Part shown: positions 44,215 to 53,067 of the stretch, one piece after another
Position numbering within the stretch: position 1 is the stretch's first letter
Layout: the number at the start of each line of letters is the position of its first letter
NCBI GenBank assembly: GCA_051251645.1
Contig: JBPOEY010000002.1
Location: forward strand, 496,001 to 560,000
Reading direction: 5' to 3'
Length of the DNA: 64,000 nucleotides
Origin: Litorimonas sp051251645
GTDB lineage: Bacteria > Pseudomonadota > Alphaproteobacteria > Caulobacterales > Maricaulaceae
Notes under the pieces: model-generated
The model's input: the letters and a program-made list of their open reading frames with translations, nothing else
Told to the model about the DNA's origin: nothing
The model's database searches: none
Made by a program: the position numbers and the translations under genes

Positions 44215-45549
44215 TTGGACACGACACAGACCACGACACCGGCCGAGCTGGACCACACGCCTTTAATGGGTCCAGACCATATTACCTCACGCGAACAACT
44301 CATCGGGATGTTGGGTGAAGCGTCCGAGGTCGAACATAATTTGATGTGCACCTATTTATATGCCGCTTTTAGCCTGAAAACCGAAGAGAGCGACGGCCTC
44401 ACGGACCTCCAATTAGAGGCGGTTCGGCGCTGGCGCGCCTCCATCGTACGGGTCGCAATTGAAGAAATGGGACATTTGGCGATTGTCGCCAACCTGTCAG
44501 TCGCCATTGGCGGTCCGGCTCGGTTTGACCGTCTGAACTTCCCTATCGCGCCTGGCCCATTGCCGGCCAATATGAGCGTGCGGCTGGCGCCGTTCACAAG
44601 AGACACGTTACAGCATTTCATCTTTCTAGAACGCCCCAATGATTCAGATGAGCCTGACGGAGAGAGCTTTGTCTCAACCCATGATTATGTGCGCGGGCCC
44701 TTAGAACAATCGCGCTTGATGCCAAACACGCATGATTATGACACAGTTGGCACACTCTATGAGTCCATTTACAAATGTATGGAGACCTTGTGCGACCGCT
44801 ATGGCGCGAACCATTTATTTGTCGGCGATGAATCGCGCCAAGTCGGATCGGACATAACCCCTCTCCCCGGACTCATGACAGTCGGAAATATCACTGAGGC
44901 GCGAAGGGCGATCGACGTTATTGTCGAACAAGGGGAAGGCGCCGCCGCCTGTGACGGGCAAGGCCATTTCGCGCGCTTTCGCGCCATTCGTGAAGAATGG
45001 AAAACACTATTAGACGACGATCCGACTTTCGTGCCAGGTCGCCCAGTCGCTCATAATCCCGTTATGCGCCGTCCCCCGACGCCCGACGGAAAAGTCTGGA
45101 TTACACATGCCGATAGCGCGCGTGTGCTGGACTACGCCAATGCCCTTTATATCCAACAACTGCGTCTCTTAAGCCAAGCCTTTGGGCGTCCCGGCGATGT
45201 CTATGAGAAACAAGTTTTGATCAATGCCGCGACGGACTTGATGTATGCTATGACACCGGCGGCCGAAGCCCTGACGACCTATCCGGCGCAAACGGGTATG
45301 GCCGACACGATGGCGTGTAATGCCGGAATGACATTTGCGACTGTGCGCGGGATGAGCCCTTTGCCCATTGGGACGGAATGGCAAGTGTTGAATTGTCGCT
45401 TCAATGAGTTGGTTGATGGCGGCAAATATTTGCGCGGCCTGCACGACAAAATTGACCGATCACTGGATATGCTGGGCGGGGTCGCCGCAACCTTTTCCCG
45501 CCATGTCGACATAATTTGTTTGGATCCTAATAAGGAGTGTGACGCATGA
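44215..45549 (+). CDS. VioB-type ferritin-like domain protein
   Basis: 444-residue protein with the ferritin-like domain also found in the iminophenylpyruvate dimer synthase VioB. Probable metal ligands lie in EASEVEHNLMCTYLYA (Glu40, His41) and VAIEEMGHLAIVAN (Glu83, Glu84, His87), with a second helical half that includes MTPAAEALTTYP. The start is uncertain: a TTG at 44215 or an ATG at 44266; neither has a clear Shine-Dalgarno. No other violacein gene is present, so pigment formation is unlikely. It is coupled to the CDGSH protein gene by a 4-nt overlap, which suggests a redox partner. Confidence 0.8.
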   Translation: MDTTQTTTPAELDHTPLMGPDHITSREQLIGMLGEASEVEHNLMCTYLYAAFSLKTEESDGLTDLQLEAVRRWRASIVRVAIEEMGHLAIVANLSVAIGGPARFDRLNFPIAPGPLPANMSVRLAPFTRDTLQHFIFLERPNDSDEPDGESFVSTHDYVRGPLEQSRLMPNTHDYDTVGTLYESIYKCMETLCDRYGANHLFVGDESRQVGSDITPLPGLMTVGNITEARRAIDVIVEQGEGAAACDGQGHFARFRAIREEWKTLLDDDPTFVPGRPVAHNPVMRRPPTPDGKVWITHADSARVLDYANALYIQQLRLLSQAFGRPGDVYEKQVLINAATDLMYAMTPAAEALTTYPAQTGMADTMACNAGMTFATVRGMSPLPIGTEWQVLNCRFNELVDGGKYLRGLHDKIDRSLDMLGGVAATFSRHVDIICLDPNKECDA

Positions 45550-46256
45550 GCGAGACGGAAAAACCCGTGTCCGCCAAAGACATTGTCAGTGACAGCGCGG
45601 AACGCGTCGAAGGAAAGGATGTCTCCCTATATTTTGACGGCAAGCGCTGCATTCATGCCCGCTATTGCGTAACGGGTGCACCAGAAACATTCGTCGCAAA
45701 CGTCGAGGGCGAATGGCTCTACCCGGATAACACTGACACAGGGCATTTGATTCACATTGCCAAGCAATGTCCAAGCGGAGCCATTCAAATTGAGCGCAAG
45801 GATGACGGTCCGAACGAAACGCCCCCGCAAGTCAATACGATACGGGTGTGGGAGAATGGGCCTTTGGCCGTTCACGCCGAGATCATTTTAGCGGGTAAAG
45901 CAGACGGCGCGCGGCGGGTTTTATGCCGCTGTGGCCTATCAAAGTCTAAACCTTATTGTGACGGCAGTCATAAGGGCGAAGGGGATGACGTCGAGCCGTT
46001 TATTGCCTCGGGTGAACCTGCCACGCGCGATATGACCATGATGGATTTGCGCGGCGGACCGTTACGGATTGATCCACAAATGGATGGCCCTCTGATGGTG
46101 TCCGGCCCCGTTGAAATTATGGCGGGGACAGGCCGCGGGATTGAGCGCACGCAGACTTGTCGGCTCTGCCGCTGCGGCGCGTCCGCCAATAAACCGTTTT
46201 GTGATGGCAGTCATGCGCGGGTCGGCTTCCGTGCGGGGTCGCCGGGATCAGATTAA
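45546..46256 (+). CDS. Fe-S protein: divergent 4Fe-4S domain plus two CDGSH domains
   Basis: 236 residues in three modules. The first (about 25-85) is a mono-cluster ferredoxin-like domain with Cys35, Cys41 and Cys75 (CIHARYC...CPSGAIQIE). Then come two CDGSH (mitoNEET-type) 2Fe-2S sites: CRCGLSKSKPYCDGSH (127-142) and CRCGASANKPFCDGSH (208-223), each with the 3Cys-1His ligand set intact. It is cytoplasmic, with no signal peptide. The ATG overlaps the stop of the ferritin-like gene, so the two products probably work together, with this one passing electrons. A terminator follows. Confidence 0.9.
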   Translation: MSETEKPVSAKDIVSDSAERVEGKDVSLYFDGKRCIHARYCVTGAPETFVANVEGEWLYPDNTDTGHLIHIAKQCPSGAIQIERKDDGPNETPPQVNTIRVWENGPLAVHAEIILAGKADGARRVLCRCGLSKSKPYCDGSHKGEGDDVEPFIASGEPATRDMTMMDLRGGPLRIDPQMDGPLMVSGPVEIMAGTGRGIERTQTCRLCRCGASANKPFCDGSHARVGFRAGSPGSD

Positions 46257-46269
46257 TCCCCGTCAAACA

Positions 46270-46299
46270 AAAACCCAGGTCGCTGGACCGGGGTTTTTT
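46270..46299. terminator. Rho-independent terminator between the Fe-S gene and yebC
   Basis: Stem AAAACCCAGGTC/GACCGGGGTTTT (one mismatch) with loop GCTG, followed by TT on the plus strand. The A-run at the left side also makes it usable from the minus strand, where it lies past the yebC stop, so it may serve both convergent genes. Confidence 0.85.
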
Positions 46300-46320
46300 A
46301 ATCTGTGATGCTCCGTATGA

Positions 46321-47100
46321 CTATTCGTCGTCTTCCAACGTCGCCATCGCTTCCTCGGTCATATCAAAGTTATGATAGACATTGGACACATCATCGACAT
46401 CGTCAAGCGCGTCCATAATCCGCATAACTTGACCCGCGAGTTCAGGATTGTCGATTTCGTTCTGGGCTTTCCAAACGAGATTGACCGATTTGGCTTCGCC
46501 AAACTTAGCTTCTAAATTGGCGGCGACTTCGCCGAGGTCATCACGTTGCGTCCAGATGGAGTGAACGGGTTCAAACTCGTCCCACTGATCTTCCGTGGCC
46601 TCATCATGTTCGACATCATCCGCGCCGGCTTCGATCGCAGCTTCCATCACCGTGTCCTCATCCGCCACAGCGAGCGGATATTCGATTTTACCGAGTTGGT
46701 CGAACATGTAGGAAACGGAGCCGCTCTCGCCCATATTTCCACCGTTTTTGGACATGGCCGTGCGGACTTCCATGGCTGAACGGTTTGTATTGTCCGAAGA
46801 ACATTCGATAATGAAGCCGATGCCGCCGGAGCCAAAGCCCTCATATCGCAACTCTTCATAATCGGCGCCGTCACCGCCTGCGCCCTTATCAACCGCCCGC
46901 TGGATATTATCCTTGGGCATGGACTGCCCTTTGGCGTTGGCGATCGCCAAACGCAGACGCGGATTCATATCCGGATCAGATCCGCCCATTTTTGCCGCGA
47001 CGGCAATATCTTTGGCGAGCTTGGAGAATAATTTGGAACGCAGCTTATCCTGACGACCTTTGCGGTGCTGGATATTGGCCCATTTGGAATGGCCGGCCAT
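46321..47100 (-). CDS. YebC/PmpR-family regulatory protein
   Basis: 259-residue member of the YebC family, with MAGHSKWANIQHRKGRQD at the N-terminus and AVDKGAGGDGADYEELRYEG in the middle. These proteins were long annotated as transcription factors; recent work on relatives points to a role on the ribosome at stalling proline motifs. The alphaproteobacterial neighbour ruvC is not adjacent here. The acidic C-terminus (ATLEDDE) is usual. Monocistronic, with the shared terminator downstream. Confidence 0.94.
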   Translation of the reverse strand: MAGHSKWANIQHRKGRQDKLRSKLFSKLAKDIAVAAKMGGSDPDMNPRLRLAIANAKGQSMPKDNIQRAVDKGAGGDGADYEELRYEGFGSGGIGFIIECSSDNTNRSAMEVRTAMSKNGGNMGESGSVSYMFDQLGKIEYPLAVADEDTVMEAAIEAGADDVEHDEATEDQWDEFEPVHSIWTQRDDLGEVAANLEAKFGEAKSVNLVWKAQNEIDNPELAGQVMRIMDALDDVDDVSNVYHNFDMTEEAMATLEDDE

Positions 47101-47226
47101 GAGAAACCTCTTGAGTGTTCGGTCTTATAAGGATGTTGCGTCCCTCTAACGAGGCAAACGCGCTGCGGCAAGGCACGCCGTCACGCCGCCCTCTCGCCAA
47201 CTTATGTCTCCGTATCCCCCGGAGGG

Positions 47227-47249
47227 CACGCCCGTTTCACGCGGGCGTG
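47227..47249. other. GC-rich hairpin in the yebC upstream region
   Basis: CACGCCCG/CGGGCGTG, perfect 8-bp arms with a 7-nt loop. The 278-nt space from the yebC start (47100) to the small ORF at 47379 also contains GC-rich complementary patches, and no protein gene that I trust. I see no known riboswitch fold that I can name. Confidence 0.35.
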
Positions 47250-47378
47250 ATGCCGTGTGAAAACTCGTGACTGGAACGTTAGGTCCAATAATGGTTTTAG
47301 GGCTGCGACAGGCGGCATCGCTTGCCCCCCGGACCGAGGAAAATCTCAGCCGGGTTCAGACCAACAGAGAGACGCATC

Positions 47379-47489
47379 ATGTCGGACAGCCACGCATTGT
47401 CTCATCTGATCACCTTCACCCTGCTAGGAGGGATCACGATCCTAATCGCTTTACTGCTGCTGCATTCGGGCGGCGGGCTTTACGCTTAA
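47379..47489 (+). CDS. Small single-helix membrane protein (36 aa)
   Basis: Short frame, read directly from the sequence: MSDSHALSHLITFTLLGG, then ITILIALLLLHSGGGLYA, giving one strong membrane helix (about 10-29) with His residues at both ends. A purine-rich AGAGAGA precedes the ATG. It lies 50 nt before the DM13 gene in the same direction and may belong to that unit. I do not recognise it; the helix plus start signal make it a fair but not certain gene. Confidence 0.45.
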   Translation: MSDSHALSHLITFTLLGGITILIALLLLHSGGGLYA

Positions 47490-47538
47490 GCCGTTTCGCT
47501 AGACCTTTTCTCCAATCATCGTCACAAGAACTAAAACC

Positions 47539-48024
47539 ATGATACTCAATTCGACCCTCATCCGTGCGCGCGCTGGAACACTCGCCATCCTCACAACGGC
47601 GATCCTGTTCTCCACGCCCGTCTTTGCCGCGCCGTCGCCGGATCAAGCCGCAGAACAAGCGCCTGCCGCCATGATGGCGCACAAAATGGCCAGCTTGACG
47701 CCTGCGACCTTCCAAAAGAAAACTTACGCCCTGAAAGGCTCCGTCACTGTCGAGCATCGCGGCGACCAAACGGTTCTCGTCTTCTCAGATGATTTTCGCA
47801 CCAAAAAAGGGCCGGACCTCAAAATTTTCTTGTCGAAAAACGCTGTGTCGGACGCAACCGGATCAAACGCCACGACGGACGCCATTCGTCTCGGCGAGTT
47901 GACATCCAATAAGGGCGCGCAGGAATATGTGCTGCCTGAAGGCGTGACCCTCTCAAATTATTCCTCCGTGCTCGTCCACTGCGAAGCTTTCAGTAAGCTT
48001 TGGGGCGGCGCTGACCTTTCATAA
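47539..48024 (+). CDS. Exported DM13-domain protein
   Basis: 161 residues with a signal peptide (about 1-31, ending VFA-AP) and a DM13 domain (about 55-160) with the usual close VLVHCEAFSKLWGGADL. DM13 domains are thought to act in electron transfer or redox through a conserved cysteine (here the Cys in VHCEAF). It precedes a TetR regulator and a DoxX-like membrane protein, a grouping that suggests an envelope redox or stress unit. Function is inferred only from the domain. Confidence 0.85.
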   Translation: MILNSTLIRARAGTLAILTTAILFSTPVFAAPSPDQAAEQAPAAMMAHKMASLTPATFQKKTYALKGSVTVEHRGDQTVLVFSDDFRTKKGPDLKIFLSKNAVSDATGSNATTDAIRLGELTSNKGAQEYVLPEGVTLSNYSSVLVHCEAFSKLWGGADLS

Positions 48025-48039
48025 TAGGACACGGCCTTA

Positions 48040-48654
48040 ATGGACACAAAGACGACATCCAAAAAGGGCCGCCCCGCGCTCTTCGACCCCGACCGGGTCG
48101 TTGAGCAGGTGGCGGACCTGTTCTGGGCCCGTGGATATGACGGCGTGTCGGTCTCAGACATTACAGCGGCCACAGGCCTGTCCAAATCATCTCTCTATAA
48201 TCGCTTTGATAGTAAAGACGCGCTCTTCGCCTCCGCCTTGCGACGCTATCATGTTCAAACCGTCCAAACGGGCGCCAATTGGCTAGCGTTGGATGACGGA
48301 ACTGACCCGATGGAGAAGCTCGACCAACTTTTCGCCGGTCCCGCCAATGATGTTCATGGATCGGGCGACGCAAGAGGGTGTTTTCTTTGCAATACGTCAG
48401 CGGATGGCCTCGGTCGCACGCCTGATGTTGATACGCTTGTCACGGACGGCTTTGCGATGTTGGAAGCCGGGTTCATCGCCCTGTTCACCCGCTTCGCGCC
48501 CACAACAAACACAGCCCAAATCCGCGACGCCGCCCGGCTCGCGCTCACAAGCTATATTGGACTGCGCGTCCGGAGTCGGACCCAACCCACACGCGACGAA
48601 TTTGATTCCGTGCGAACCGCCACGGTTCAAGCCATCCGGCTCATCTTAAAATAA
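48040..48654 (+). CDS. TetR-family transcriptional regulator
   Basis: 204-residue repressor: N-terminal HTH (about 10-60, with GRPALFDPDRVVEQ and ITAATGLSKSSLYNRFDSKDALF), and a helical ligand domain with the RGCFLCNTSADG motif seen in one TetR subgroup. It lies 15 nt after the DM13 gene and 22 nt before the DoxX gene in the same direction, so it probably controls this small operon, perhaps including its own gene. The ligand is not known. Confidence 0.9.
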   Translation: MDTKTTSKKGRPALFDPDRVVEQVADLFWARGYDGVSVSDITAATGLSKSSLYNRFDSKDALFASALRRYHVQTVQTGANWLALDDGTDPMEKLDQLFAGPANDVHGSGDARGCFLCNTSADGLGRTPDVDTLVTDGFAMLEAGFIALFTRFAPTTNTAQIRDAARLALTSYIGLRVRSRTQPTRDEFDSVRTATVQAIRLILK

Positions 48655-48676
48655 CGACTCACAAAGGGGACTACCC

Positions 48677-49162
48677 ATGTCTTTTATCAAGAAATACCTG
48701 CCCGTCGGGCTTAGCCTGTTTTCCGCAGCGATCTTTATCGATAGTTTGCGTTTCAAATTCACGGATGCGCCCGCGACACAAGAAATCTTCGGGCGGCTTG
48801 ACGCTTGGGCCACAAGCTTCGGTGCAGACGGTATCTTCGACAAAACCGGTATCTTTTCGCAATATGTTATCGGCAGCGCAGAACTCGTCGCCTCCGTCTT
48901 GCTGCTTATCGGCCTCTTCTCTCGTTTCATTAAATTTGGCGTGTTGGGTAACCTCATCGCGCTCGGCGTGATGACAGGCGCTGTCAGCTTTCACCTGTTC
49001 ACCCCACTCGGCATTGATCCGAATAATGATGGCGGCCTACTATTCGTCATGGCCGTGCTCGTCTGGCTGTCCCAGGTCGTGATGTTATGGCTGCGCCGTG
49101 ACGTTCTAATAGGCTTGATCAAAAAGCCGTCCAGCCTGTTTACGGCGCCCCAGAAGAATTAG
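48677..49162 (+). CDS. DoxX-like membrane protein
   Basis: 161 residues with four predicted membrane helices (about 7-25, 60-84, 88-110, 118-142), as in DoxX/DoxD-like proteins; segments such as QYVIGSAELVASVLLLIGLFSRF are typical. DoxX relatives take part in redox or thiosulfate metabolism or in oxidative stress complexes. A good ribosome-binding site (AGGGGA) precedes the ATG. It overlaps the convergent hypothetical gene by 4 nt at the 3' ends. Confidence 0.82.
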   Translation: MSFIKKYLPVGLSLFSAAIFIDSLRFKFTDAPATQEIFGRLDAWATSFGADGIFDKTGIFSQYVIGSAELVASVLLLIGLFSRFIKFGVLGNLIALGVMTGAVSFHLFTPLGIDPNNDGGLLFVMAVLVWLSQVVMLWLRRDVLIGLIKKPSSLFTAPQKN

Positions 49163-49959
49163 TCTGACGGATGAATCAGCTCCAGATCACCGACGGTCAG
49201 TTCCATGACGTTGGTGATCTTCTTTCCCAAAGCCGTCACCCCGACATCCATTGAAAAACTGGAAATATAAGGGTGGCCATTCGGGGCAAGGCTACACCTT
49301 TGGACCATCTCCATCTGCCGGATTTTGGCAATCAGTAAGACTGTCATGGGGCGCGTGATATTAAATGCGCCAGACCGGATATGCCCGGAGGGTTTGTCAT
49401 AAACAATTTCGCCCTCAAGCCGATCTGACAACTTCTTCGCCATAGACCGCTCTTTGCTATCCAGTTCCCGGTCGCCCGTCTGCATAAACAGCGACACCAT
49501 ACGTTCGGGTGTCGGCTGTAATCGCGCCAAACTATCCGTTTCTTCAATCACCGTGAAATCTTCCGGGGTCGGCACGGGCCCGCCCGCATTGCACCAAAAG
49601 CTCTGCGCTTGTGCCGCTGGCGTGCGGTCTTCATCCTCAATCTCTTCGATCATTTCGCGTAGCGCTTTTTCCATTTCGCCGCGCACGTCCTCAGTTTGCT
49701 CCAAAATCGTGACGCGCTCGCCTGCGGGAAGCGACGGATCAATCCGGAGTTTTGCAACAAGCGGATCGTGAATGTCATCGCCCTTGGAGCCTGAGACCAC
49801 GATATCAACCGTATGGCGATACGGGACGTAAGTCGGGGGCTCCGCCTCGCCCGTCGCGGCCTTTTGCGCGAGTATGTCGAAAATGTCGTCGGCTTGCGCA
49901 GGGCGTGCAAGGCCAAGCACGGCGACAAGACAGACAAAAGGGAGCGCTTTATATATCAT
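49159..49959 (-). CDS. Exported hypothetical protein
   Basis: 266 residues with a clear signal peptide (about 1-23, ending AQA-DD), followed by a soluble acidic region with a charged helix (EMEKALREMIEEIEDEDR, about 95-112), two cysteines in the mature part (in FWCNAGG and QRCSLAP) that could form a disulfide, and a final beta-rich part. It is expected in the periplasm. I do not recognise a family. It is convergent with the DoxX gene. Confidence 0.65.
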   Translation of the reverse strand: MIYKALPFVCLVAVLGLARPAQADDIFDILAQKAATGEAEPPTYVPYRHTVDIVVSGSKGDDIHDPLVAKLRIDPSLPAGERVTILEQTEDVRGEMEKALREMIEEIEDEDRTPAAQAQSFWCNAGGPVPTPEDFTVIEETDSLARLQPTPERMVSLFMQTGDRELDSKERSMAKKLSDRLEGEIVYDKPSGHIRSGAFNITRPMTVLLIAKIRQMEMVQRCSLAPNGHPYISSFSMDVGVTALGKKITNVMELTVGDLELIHPSD

Positions 49960-50039
49960 AGCACGCTTCTTGCCGCGACACGCGGGCGCTGCAAGTGAAG
50001 ATATGGCGAGACACGGTTCAGACTCGCGTCATCATAGCG

Positions 50040-50849
50040 TCAAGCTTCAGGAATTTGGTCCGCCAATTGCCCGCCAATTCGGATCGGTTCTGCGCGGACC
50101 GCGAGACCCTTTGAATTGACCTCAACAAAGATGCCGCACAACGTGCCCGGGCCTGTCGCGGGTTCAAACCGCCCGGACCGCATCCGCGTTGTGAACCGGC
50201 GCATGGGCTCATCAATCTCCATACCAATGATGGAGTTATAATCGCCGCACATGCCCGCGTCCGTCTGATAAGCGGTGCCTTGCGGCAGGATACGCGTATC
50301 TGCGGTCGGCACATGTTGGTGCGTGCCAATGACAAGGCTCGCGCGGCTATCGCAGAAATAGCCCATCGCATTCTTTTCACTGGTCGCCTCGGCGTGAAAG
50401 TCGACAACAACGACGTCGGCAACTTCGCCCAAAGGCGCAGCCGCCAGTTCACGTTCTGCCGCTTGAAACGGATCATCCAAACTATCCATGAAAACACGGC
50501 CGTGCAGCGACACGACTAACATTTGATAGCCGTTCACATCATAGAGGTTCGCGCCGCGGCCCGGCGTGCCAGACGGATAGTTCGCCGGGCGCAAAATGCG
50601 CCCATCGCGTTCAATCAAGCCGATGCCTTGGGGTTGATCAAAACTATGATTGCCCAGCGTCAGCACATCCGCCCCTGCTGCAAACAAATGCTCCGCCGTC
50701 CCCGCCGTAATCCCAAAGCCCCCGGCCGCATTTTCTGCATTGATAATGACCGCATCAAGCCCGAGTTGTTTACGCAGGCGCGGAAGATGATCCGACACGG
50801 CATTGCGGCCGGACCGTCCAACGACGTCGCCAAAGAACGCTAATTTCAT
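50040..50849 (-). CDS. YmdB-family metallophosphoesterase
   Basis: 269-residue calcineurin-like phosphoesterase of the YmdB (TIGR00282) group. Metal and active-site motifs are FFGDVVGRSGR (4-14), INAENAAGGFGIT, LGNHSFDQ, VDFHAEATSEK and GTHQHVPTAD. Bacillus YmdB is a phosphodiesterase acting on cyclic or RNA substrates. In alphaproteobacteria this gene often follows zapA-6S-fthC; here it follows phoH with a 4-nt overlap, so a role in RNA handling with PhoH is possible. Confidence 0.9.
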   Translation of the reverse strand: MKLAFFGDVVGRSGRNAVSDHLPRLRKQLGLDAVIINAENAAGGFGITAGTAEHLFAAGADVLTLGNHSFDQPQGIGLIERDGRILRPANYPSGTPGRGANLYDVNGYQMLVVSLHGRVFMDSLDDPFQAAERELAAAPLGEVADVVVVDFHAEATSEKNAMGYFCDSRASLVIGTHQHVPTADTRILPQGTAYQTDAGMCGDYNSIIGMEIDEPMRRFTTRMRSGRFEPATGPGTLCGIFVEVNSKGLAVRAEPIRIGGQLADQIPEA

Positions 50850-51889
50850 GTATCGACGCCCATATCGGCGCCGCGCGCGAGGGTCTTGGCAACGCCCGCG
50901 CTTTCTGCGCCTGTGACAGCCCGCGTAGTGCCTGTCTTTTCATACGCGTCGACAATTTTACCCACGAGCGGATGACGGACAACGTCGCTAGCTTCAAAAT
51001 GGATCTGGCGAATCCCTTTGATATTTTCCAAGATACCCAGCGCATGGGCGAGACCGGACGGTTGACCATGCGGTAGGTCGGTTTGCGAAGGATCGCCCGT
51101 GACCGCATATTTGGCCCGCTCGCCGAGACGCGTCAGCACCATCTTCATCTGTGGCACAGTCGCGTTTTGCGCTTCATCAATCACCACGAAGGCATCGGAT
51201 AAGGTCCGCCCGCGCATAAAGGCTAGCGGCGCAATTTCAATGTCGCCTGCCGCGCGGCGGCGATCCACTTCGTCGCGCCCCAAGACCATATGCAGCGCGT
51301 CCCAGATCGGCTGCATATAGGGATCGACTTTTTCGTTCAAATCACCGGGTAAAAAGCCGAGCCGTTCGCCCGCTTCAACCGCTGGACGACAAGCGATGAA
51401 TTTTGTGATTTCACCGCGTGCGAGCAAGCTCGCGCCGTAAGCGGTTGCGAGGAAGGTTTTGCCCGTCCCCGCCGGACCGACACCAAACGTGATCGTCTCA
51501 TCCCGCATGGCATTGATGAAGATTTCTTGCCGGGTGGTTTTCGGAACAATCGGGCTGCGTCGCGGGAACGGAATGATTGCTTCTGCGCTCGCGGCTTTAA
51601 CCTTGCCTTGCCCCATGGCGCGGATCAGCGCACGAATATCGGACGGTCCACACGGCCAACCGCGTTCTAGCCGCTGATAAATCTCTTTAACCAGCTCACC
51701 TGCCCGCGCGCGGCGCGGTGTATCGCCATTGATATGGACGGCACTGCCCGGCGCTTCGATGTAAACATCAAAAGCCGCCTCAATCAGCGCCAAATTCGCA
51801 TGGTTCGGGCCGCATAATTTGCGCACCAACTCCACATCGGAAAATTCAAGAATATCTGTCTGTTTGCTCACACATTCAGAGATAGGCAA
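50846..51889 (-). CDS. PhoH-family ATPase (YbeZ-like)
   Basis: 347-residue cytoplasmic ATPase with Walker A GPAGTGKT (138-145), Walker B FVVIDEAQN and TGDPSQTDLP, and an N-terminal KH-like region. PhoH/YbeZ works with YbeY in RNA metabolism, and the two genes are normally adjacent; here ybeY is about 46 kb away. The first start is a TTG at 51889, with a GTG at 51871 as the alternative, both without a good Shine-Dalgarno. It is coupled to ymdB by a 4-nt overlap. Confidence 0.92.
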   Translation of the reverse strand: MPISECVSKQTDILEFSDVELVRKLCGPNHANLALIEAAFDVYIEAPGSAVHINGDTPRRARAGELVKEIYQRLERGWPCGPSDIRALIRAMGQGKVKAASAEAIIPFPRRSPIVPKTTRQEIFINAMRDETITFGVGPAGTGKTFLATAYGASLLARGEITKFIACRPAVEAGERLGFLPGDLNEKVDPYMQPIWDALHMVLGRDEVDRRRAAGDIEIAPLAFMRGRTLSDAFVVIDEAQNATVPQMKMVLTRLGERAKYAVTGDPSQTDLPHGQPSGLAHALGILENIKGIRQIHFEASDVVRHPLVGKIVDAYEKTGTTRAVTGAESAGVAKTLARGADMGVDT

Positions 51890-51927
51890 TACCCGATCAA
51901 AAAGCGAGGCTTGGCTGTGTCGCGGTC

Positions 51928-52950
51928 TCAGTTCTTTATGAAATCCGTAATCGCCGTGACCACGCCGTCTCCGAGCGGGAGGTCGGGGTTCGCATAAGTC
52001 GCGTAATTCCCGGCTTGATCTGTCGGCGCATCTTTTAAAACATGGTTGACGCCGGGTAGCACGACCAGCTGGCCGTGATCTCCCGCCAGCCGCTCTGCAT
52101 CCGTCACCGATATCTGAATGTCGTTATCGCCCTGCAGAACCAATGTCGGCAGATCCGCAGTTTTGACGAGGGCCGCTGGATCGACCCCGTAAGCGGATAT
52201 CAGATAGTTCTGAACTGACGGGTCAAATAGGCCCTGCAAGGCGGGATGCATGGCGCTCACATCGACGCGCTCGCCGGATTCCAATTGGTCAATCGCGCTA
52301 AGTGCGTCATCAAGTACGGGGGCATTGGCTGGGTTCGCGCGAAGCTGTTCGCGCAAGACGTCAAATAATGGGCGGCCCGGCGACGCCACCAAAATTAGCC
52401 CGCAAATACCGCTATTGTCCTGCGCGGCCGCCGCCGACACCATCGGCCCGCCTTCAGAATGGCCCAGCATATAAACACAGTCCCGGCCTGTTTCTGCACG
52501 CAGGCGCGCGGCCCAATCTAGATAATCCTGCGCATAAATATCAACTGTGACGGCGTTGGCGTTACCCGCAGCGGCACTGCTGAACAGGCCCCGCTTATCA
52601 ACCCGCAAGGTCGATATGCCCGCGTCACCTAACCCTTCGGCCAATAAACGATAAGGCGCAGCTTGGACGCCCATCGGATTATTGCCGTCACGATCTGTTG
52701 GGCCTGAGCCGGGAACGATGAGCACGACTGGCGCATCGGTGCCGCCATTGCGGAATGTGCCCGCCAGTCCGTTCATGACCCAATTATTGTCTGCCCCCAC
52801 TTCGGCGCTCATTTCGCCGGTCAGCTGAGGGGCCGCCGTCTCGCTGTCCGGCATAGCCGGGTCCGGCGCTTGTGTATCGCCGCAAGCGGTCAGCATCAGC
52901 GAGGCTGAAACCAGGGCCGTAAGGGGAAGGAAGCGGTTGGACAAAAACAT
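51928..52950 (-). CDS. Alpha/beta hydrolase lipoprotein
   Basis: 340 residues from the ATG at 52950 (a TTG at 52971 is less likely). The N-terminus is a lipoprotein signal with lipobox LTAC (LMLTAC-GDT), followed by a Pro/Ala linker and an alpha/beta hydrolase domain (about 55-340) with nucleophile Ser in LGHSEGGPM, VPGSGPTDRDGN as oxyanion region, an Asp in VLQGDNDIQIS, and a His in PGVNHVLKD. Probably an esterase or peptidase anchored in the envelope; the substrate is unknown. Confidence 0.85.
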   Translation of the reverse strand: MFLSNRFLPLTALVSASLMLTACGDTQAPDPAMPDSETAAPQLTGEMSAEVGADNNWVMNGLAGTFRNGGTDAPVVLIVPGSGPTDRDGNNPMGVQAAPYRLLAEGLGDAGISTLRVDKRGLFSSAAAGNANAVTVDIYAQDYLDWAARLRAETGRDCVYMLGHSEGGPMVSAAAAQDNSGICGLILVASPGRPLFDVLREQLRANPANAPVLDDALSAIDQLESGERVDVSAMHPALQGLFDPSVQNYLISAYGVDPAALVKTADLPTLVLQGDNDIQISVTDAERLAGDHGQLVVLPGVNHVLKDAPTDQAGNYATYANPDLPLGDGVVTAITDFIKN

Positions 52951-53034
52951 AGCACGGGCCCTTAGTCTCAAAATAGTTTACGCCACACTGTGGCCGGATC
53001 ATACGCGCCTGTCAAAGATCACAAGTCTTGAGGT

Positions 53035-53062
53035 TTGCCAGATGCTGGGCACGCGTTATGAT
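53035..53062 (+). promoter_or_regulatory. Strong promoter placed for a leaderless mRNA
   Basis: -35 TTGCCA (53035-53040), 16-nt spacer, -10 TATGAT (53057-53062). Only CAGCC separates the -10 from the ATG at 53068, so the start of transcription would fall on or next to the start codon. No Shine-Dalgarno is present, in agreement. Confidence 0.55.
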
Positions 53063-53067
53063 CAGCC

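Noticed and set aside
47267..47542. 91-codon plus-strand frame upstream of the DM13 gene
   Set aside because: It conflicts with the 36-codon frame at 47379 that has a clear membrane helix; the 91-codon translation is basic and featureless.
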